Below, piece after piece: positions 6,969-10,957 of a stretch of 10,957 bases of DNA; positions within the stretch are counted from its first letter, which is position 1, and the number at the start of each line of letters is the position of its first letter. The stretch is from Acidobacteriaceae bacterium (GTDB lineage: Bacteria; Acidobacteriota; Terriglobia; Terriglobales; Acidobacteriaceae): positions 1 to 10,957 of the forward strand of contig JAUTWY010000341.1 in NCBI GenBank assembly GCA_030838305.1, written 5' to 3'. The notes under the pieces were generated by a model, which made no database searches, had not been told where the DNA came from, and worked only from the letters and a program-made list of their open reading frames with translations. Both the position numbers and the translations under genes were made by a program.

Positions 6969-7904
6969 CTATTGTAAAGATACCGCGGCATCGCGCAAAA
7001 GAATAACGTCTGAACTACTGCGATGTCTTACTAAGGCCAGTTGTTTTCCATCCGGCGACCAGCGAAATCCGGTGATTTCTTCCGACTTAAAATCCGTGAA
7101 CTGACGGCCTTTCGAACCGTCCACCGGCTGCAGCCAGATATTGTCCACCCCCTTTTCTTCCACCACAAAAGCCAGTGCTTTTCCATCGGGCGTGAATCGA
7201 AAAGAGCCGTCAGGGGAAAGACCGTGAAATGTAAAGTTTCTATCCGATTCTAGAGGAATTGTGCGCACCGCAGATTTGCCGCTTTCGACGAGCTGCAACA
7301 GAATTTTTTGCGTGTAATTGCGAGCTTCGGGATGCTCTTCAGCCACCAGCCGTGCGAGCACTCTCCCGTCCGGCGAGAGCGCCGTGCCCATCAGCAGGGA
7401 ATCAGCAGCGTTGCTGCCAGGTAACACTTCGCTGCTCCCTCCGTGCGCGAGCGACTGCTCGATAGTGGCTTGGGTGTCCACCTTTGGGCTATCACCTTTC
7501 GCTGACATCTTGGCCAAACCAAAATCCAGCATCTTGCCGTGACCGCGCTTGGTGATAAAAATGTTGGCAGGTTTAATATCACGATGAACTATCCCAGCGG
7601 CGTGCGCGGCGTCCAAGGCGTCGGCTATTTCAATCGCGATTTCGAGAGTGCGCTCCAGGTCAACGGGAGCACCCTGAATGAAATGTCGTAGCGTCTGACC
7701 TTCCAGGTACTCCATGGCGATAAAGACGCGGCCTGCATCATCGCCCACATCATAAATGGTGCAAATGTTTGGGTGGGAGAGATGGTTTGGCCGATCAAGT
7801 GGAAACGTGTGCCCCGCGAAGATGTTATGTGCTTCGGGAATTACAGTCAACGCACGCACCTCAGAATCTGAGAGAAGTCTTACGTATGAATCCGGCGTCG
7901 CCAC
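6969..7904 (-). pseudogene. Truncated Ser/Thr protein kinase with TolB/WD40-type propeller repeats, internally deleted
   Basis: Eukaryotic-type (Hanks-type) kinases of this family normally have a complete N-lobe and C-lobe, a membrane segment and a long TolB-like propeller. Here an open frame of only 311 residues keeps fragments. HPNICTIYDVG (44-54) marks the later N-lobe, HRDIKPAN (107-114) is the catalytic loop and DFGLAK (127-132) the metal-binding loop. Within about 45 residues the sequence switches to propeller blades (LSPDG, FTPDGKALAF, NIWLQPVDG, FRWSPDGKQLAL). Missing are the glycine-rich ATP loop, the beta-3 lysine, the APE motif and rest of the C-lobe, any transmembrane helix and most blades. 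The first 43 residues look unrelated to a kinase. The C-terminal end (SSDVILLRD) resembles a normal family terminus. The frame is open, so a small expressed protein cannot be excluded, but it could not be a working kinase. It converges with paralogue 2, with 46 nt between their stop codons. Confidence 0.72.
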
Positions 7905-8031
7905 AGGAAACTAGTCGGACGCCTAGCGATTTTTCGGTACCAAAGGACAGTAGATTCTCGCTCCTGGATTCGGTAGTCTGAAAACGCTCCTTAGGTTCTT
8001 CGTCCAACTATCCGAAACGCGCTGCAGGTGA
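7905..8031. other. Short intergenic region between divergent kinase remnant and PilZ gene
   Basis: A spacer of 127 nt. Read on the minus strand, it does not restore the missing kinase N-lobe: no GxGxxG loop or VALK-type lysine is visible, so the 5' part of the kinase is absent rather than frameshifted. TAGATT (7951-7956) is -10-like for the PilZ gene but has no good -35 partner. AGGTG (8026-8030) serves as the ribosome binding site of the PilZ gene. Confidence 0.5.
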
Positions 8032-8376
8032 ATGATGCCAAACGCCATCGCAGAAAGACGCAGCCAAAGAATTCCGCTGGATGTGCCGTTGGTTGTAAAA
8101 GGGCGCACTGGCGCAGGGCAGGATTTTCGCGAAGAAACTTTCACGTTGAGCGCCAGCGCTCACGGCGTGTTGCTGGCGCTGAAAACCGGTGTTGCCCTCG
8201 GCCAAAAAGTGCAGTTATTCAATCGAAGAAACTGGGACGAACTCGAGGGCCAGGTAGTTTACGTCGGACTTCCTCATGCAGGATTAATCAGAGTGGGCAT
8301 CGAATTTGAGCAACCCGCTCCGGATTTTTGGTCTTTGGCTGTTCCTCCAGCGGACTGGTCCACTCCGGAAACTTGA
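8032..8376 (+). CDS. Single-domain PilZ protein
   Basis: A 114-residue cytoplasmic protein consisting almost wholly of one PilZ domain, the beta-barrel that binds cyclic di-GMP in many bacterial effectors. R9-RSQ-R13 supplies the RxxxR motif. The second motif reads S40-A-S42-A-H-G45, in which Ser replaces the usual Asp/Asn of (D/N)xSxxG. Barrel strands follow (GVLLAL 45-50, KVQLF 59-63, GQVVYVG 73-79, IRVGIEF 86-92). AGGTG at 8026-8030 lies 4 nt before the second ATG (8035), so translation may start there rather than at 8032. It is divergent from the kinase remnant and 59 nt upstream of the PEP-mutase-like gene. PilZ membership is clear; c-di-GMP binding is uncertain because of the altered motif. 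Confidence 0.85.
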   Translation: MMPNAIAERRSQRIPLDVPLVVKGRTGAGQDFREETFTLSASAHGVLLALKTGVALGQKVQLFNRRNWDELEGQVVYVGLPHAGLIRVGIEFEQPAPDFWSLAVPPADWSTPET

Positions 8377-8425
8377 TTCCTTTTCAATAGGTCGTTGTTC
8401 CTCTACCCTCGAATCATGAAGCAGC

Positions 8426-8430
8426 GGAGG
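8426..8430 (+). promoter_or_regulatory. Ribosome binding site GGAGG for the PEP mutase/isocitrate lyase family gene
   Basis: GGAGG is followed by a 5-nt spacer and ATG 8436, a near-ideal arrangement that fixes the start of the gene. Confidence 0.75.
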
Positions 8431-8435
8431 AAACA

Positions 8436-9269
8436 ATGACCATCGCGCTCAAACTCAACGCGGATGCTTTTCGTGACATGCACCACGCCCCTCCGTTGTT
8501 GGTTCTCCCCAACGCCTGGGACGCCGTAACCGCGCGATTGTTCGTCAATGCCGGTGCGCGAGCGATTGCCACGACCAGCGCAGGCATTGCTGCGACCCTG
8601 CGCTACGCCGACGGACAGAACGTGCCCAGGGAATTAATGATGGATGCCATCGCGCGTATCGCGAGAGTTGTAGATGTTCCCGTCACTGCCGACACAGAGG
8701 CCGGATACGCGGATTCGCCAGAAGGCCTTCAGGAATCAATTCGCGCCGTCATCGACGCTGGAGCCGTCGGCGTCAACCTAGAAGATGCCACTGGGGACTC
8801 CGCGCAGCCGCTCTTTGCAATAGAGCAGCAAATCGAGCGCATCCGGGCTGCACGTAAAGCGGCGGACAACGCCGATGTTCCCGTGGTCATCAATGCCCGC
8901 ACCGACGTATACCTGGCGCAAGTTGGTGCCGTGGCGAGTAGATTCGCCGACACCGTGCGTCGCCTCAATGCTTATCGCGAAGCTGGCGCAGATTGTCTAT
9001 TCGTGCCAGGTGTCACGGATATGCCTACGCTTACACAACTGGTTCAAAGTGTGCCGGCTCCTTTTAATGTTTTGGCTGGTCCAGGGATGCCGGCGGTGGC
9101 TGATTTACAACGCATCGGAATAGCGCGCCTAAGCGTAGGTTCAGGAATTATGCGCGCGACACTCGCCCTGGCAAGGGACGCGGCAAACGAGCTTCTACAC
9201 GAAGGGACCTACCAAACTTTCCTGGATCGCAACATTCCTTACAACGAAGTCAACGAACTCATGAAATGA
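8436..9269 (+). CDS. Isocitrate lyase/phosphoenolpyruvate mutase family protein
   Basis: A 277-residue TIM-barrel enzyme of the ICL/PEP mutase superfamily, whose members make or cleave C-C or P-C bonds in 2-oxo acid and phosphonate chemistry with Mg2+. Visible landmarks are LPNAWDAVTARLF (24-36), TTSAGIA (46-52), the metal-binding segment TADTEAGY (84-91; D86 and E88), NLEDA (114-118; E116) and INARTD (152-157; R155). The KKCGH cysteine loop of true isocitrate lyases is absent and the length is about half of theirs, so it is not glyoxylate-shunt AceA. Related enzymes include 2-methylisocitrate lyase, oxaloacetate hydrolase, dimethylmalate lyase and carboxyPEP mutase; the reaction cannot be chosen from sequence alone. 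No phosphonate or propionate genes are adjacent. The enzyme is probably cytosolic. It lies 59 nt after the PilZ gene and could be cotranscribed with it. Confidence 0.88.
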   Translation: MTIALKLNADAFRDMHHAPPLLVLPNAWDAVTARLFVNAGARAIATTSAGIAATLRYADGQNVPRELMMDAIARIARVVDVPVTADTEAGYADSPEGLQESIRAVIDAGAVGVNLEDATGDSAQPLFAIEQQIERIRAARKAADNADVPVVINARTDVYLAQVGAVASRFADTVRRLNAYREAGADCLFVPGVTDMPTLTQLVQSVPAPFNVLAGPGMPAVADLQRIGIARLSVGSGIMRATLALARDAANELLHEGTYQTFLDRNIPYNEVNELMK

Positions 9270-9527
9270 GAAGTCTTAAAAAATGCACCGGCCGCTCGGC
9301 ACGTGAATATGGTCGCTTTTGGGATTAGGTGTGCCTGGATCCAACCAATGGGTGGCCCTAAGTGGCCCCAGTTCCGCCGCTTAACTAGCTTTCCGTTTGG
9401 CACCCAAATGTTGCGATTCTTGGCGCGAATGCATCCAACCAGTTAGAATAAGATGATCGTACTCGGATTGCTGTAGCTCTGTTCCGGCCTACACGCACAG
9501 AACCGTCAGGAAACGGCGAACCAATAC
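9270..9527 (+). other. Intergenic region upstream of secA
   Basis: No ORF or RNA gene is supported in this 258-nt gap. ATCCAACCA occurs twice (about 9339-9347 and 9432-9440), and there is a small inverted repeat TTTGG-CAC-CCAAA (9396-9408). No clear terminator follows the upstream gene. The AGGAAA at 9508-9513 lies about 14 nt before the secA ATG and is a weak ribosome binding site. Confidence 0.5.
9420..9449 (+). promoter_or_regulatory. Possible sigma-70 type promoter of secA
   Basis: TTGGCG (9420-9425) and TAGAAT (9444-9449) are separated by 18 nt and resemble -35 and -10 boxes, leaving a leader of about 70 nt before secA. The call rests on motif resemblance only. Confidence 0.3.
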
Positions 9528-10957
9528 ATGGAAGCAGCACAAATACTGGATAGAGTTGTCGCGCGATTTATCGGTACCAAACACGAGCGCGACGTAAAAA
9601 AACTGCAGCCGCTCATAGCATCGATTAGCGCCCGCGAAGCTGAGATGAAGGCGCTATCCGATGAGGATTTAAAGCTGCGCTTTGCAGAGCTCAAGGCTGA
9701 GGTACAGGAGCGCCTCAAGGACGCTGATCCCGCGGAGCCCACTTTTCGCGAATTGATGCAGCAAGCCCTGGAGCCGGCAATCATCCCTGCATTTGCCCTG
9801 GTGCGTGAAGCCGGCTGGCGCTTTCTGAACATGCGCCATTTCGACGTGCAATTGATCGGCGGCATGGTCCTGCATGAAGGCAAAATCGCCGAAATGAAGA
9901 CCGGCGAAGGAAAAACGCTGGTCGCCACTTTGCCTGCCTGTTTGAATGCGCTGGCTGGGCGCGGCGTACACATCGTTACCGTCAATGATTATTTGGCGCG
10001 TCGCGACGCTGAGTGGATGAGTCCGTTGTATCGCGCGCTTGGCCTGAGCGTTGGCGTGATCGTGCACGATCTGGACGACCAGCAGCGCCGTGCAGCCTAT
10101 CACGCGGACATTACCTACGGCACGAATAACGAATTTGGATTCGACTATCTGCGCGACAACATGAAATATGACCTCGCCAATTGCGTTCAGCGCGGTCATC
10201 ACTTCGCGATCGTCGACGAAGTGGACTCCATCCTGATCGACGAAGCGCGCACTCCGTTGATTATTTCCGGGCCTTCGGAAGAGTCCACCGACAAATATGC
10301 CAAGATCGACAAGATTATTCCGAAGCTGATTCAGGACATCGATTACACCATCGATGAAAAACACCGCACTGCCACGCTTACGGAAGAAGGCGTCAGCAAA
10401 ACGGAAAGGCTCCTCGGTCTCGGCAATTTATATGATCCCGCGCACATGGAATCGATTCACCACGTATATCAGGCGTTGCGCGCGCACACGCTATACAAAA
10501 ATGACGTGGATTACGTCATCAAGAACGGTGAAGTCATCATCGTCGACGAATTTACCGGCCGGCAGATGCCCGGACGCCGCTGGTCAGATGGACTGCACCA
10601 GGCCGTGGAAGCCAAGGAAGGCGTGAAAATCGAGCGCGAAAATCAGACCCTCGCGACCATCACCTTTCAGAATTATTTCCGCATGTACAAGAAACTGGCA
10701 GGTATGACCGGCACCGCGGAAACGGAAGCCGCGGAATTCAGCAAGATTTATAACCTCGACGTCGTGGTCATTCCCACCAACCGCAACTTGATTCGCAAAG
10801 AACATCCCGACATCGTTTACCGCACCGAAAAGGAAAAATTCACTGCCGTGGTGAACGGCATCATGCAGGAAGACGATTCCTTCGCGAACGGCATTCGCCA
10901 TTATCACGAACGCGGGCAGCCTGTACTCGTCGGCACAATTTCCATCGAAAAGTCCGA
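9528..10957 (+). CDS. secA: Preprotein translocase ATPase SecA, N-terminal half (runs off the window end)
   Basis: SecA is the ATP-driven motor that pushes unfolded preproteins through SecYEG at the inner membrane. The open frame runs 476 codons to the window edge with no stop; bacterial SecA proteins are about 850-1000 residues. Residues 1-100 hold the N-terminal region (FIGTKHERDVKKL at 14-26). The Walker A loop is MKTGEGKT (123-130), followed by TVNDYLARRDAEWM. The family motif GTNNEFGFDYLRDNM precedes the Walker B DEVDS (230-234) and the DEARTPLIISG that follows it. The preprotein-binding domain comes next, with GRRWSDGLHQA (349-359), and the MTGTA motif begins at residue 393. The second nucleotide-binding domain is only begun. 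ATG 9528 is the only suitable start seen. It places Walker A about 20 residues further in than in E. coli SecA, a modest N-terminal extension. All catalytic motifs visible here are intact. Confidence 0.97.
   Translation, partial: MEAAQILDRVVARFIGTKHERDVKKLQPLIASISAREAEMKALSDEDLKLRFAELKAEVQERLKDADPAEPTFRELMQQALEPAIIPAFALVREAGWRFLNMRHFDVQLIGGMVLHEGKIAEMKTGEGKTLVATLPACLNALAGRGVHIVTVNDYLARRDAEWMSPLYRALGLSVGVIVHDLDDQQRRAAYHADITYGTNNEFGFDYLRDNMKYDLANCVQRGHHFAIVDEVDSILIDEARTPLIISGPSEESTDKYAKIDKIIPKLIQDIDYTIDEKHRTATLTEEGVSKTERLLGLGNLYDPAHMESIHHVYQALRAHTLYKNDVDYVIKNGEVIIVDEFTGRQMPGRRWSDGLHQAVEAKEGVKIERENQTLATITFQNYFRMYKKLAGMTGTAETEAAEFSKIYNLDVVVIPTNRNLIRKEHPDIVYRTEKEKFTAVVNGIMQEDDSFANGIRHYHERGQPVLVGTISIEKS

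Noticed and set aside
8436..9269. Isocitrate lyase of the glyoxylate shunt (aceA)
   Set aside because: The protein is too short and lacks the KKCGH active-site loop.
9506..10364. Minus-strand ORFs of 159 and 231 residues
   Set aside because: They are antisense to clearly coding secA with intact Walker and preprotein-binding motifs.

Overview
The window looks like chromosome of an Acidobacteriota-like soil bacterium. The evidence is a Ser/Thr kinase remnant fused to TolB/WD40-type propeller repeats (a gene type expanded in that phylum), several PilZ proteins, and a moderately GC-rich base composition. This placement is inference from gene content; no rRNA or other taxonomic marker is present beyond part of secA.

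Layout: (1) 1-572 is the 3' part of a group II intron. Domain V and domain VI with a bulged adenosine are readable, but no reverse transcriptase/maturase ORF lies where domain IV should carry one. (2) 774-3893 and 4040-6922 are two very large tandem paralogues on the + strand. Each has a conserved N-terminal module, a Gly/Ser-rich linker (about 145 residues in the first, shorter and Pro/Thr-containing in the second), a long helical HEAT-like region and a C-terminal PilZ-like domain. (3) 6969-7904 on the - strand is a truncated, internally deleted eukaryotic-type Ser/Thr kinase with TolB propeller repeats, probably a pseudogene. (4) 8032-8376 is a stand-alone PilZ protein. (5) 8436-9269 is a member of the isocitrate lyase/PEP mutase superfamily that is not a true isocitrate lyase. 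(6) 9528 to the window end is the first half of secA, the Sec translocase ATPase.

The most unusual content is the pair of giant HEAT/PilZ-like paralogues, with a third PilZ gene nearby. All three PilZ domains keep the RxxxR motif, but the second c-di-GMP motif, (D/N)xSxxG, is altered in each. The pair is a reasonable candidate for an undescribed scaffold or c-di-GMP-related module; its function cannot be read from the sequence. The kinase remnant, the PEP-mutase-like enzyme and secA look like unrelated neighbours rather than parts of one pathway.
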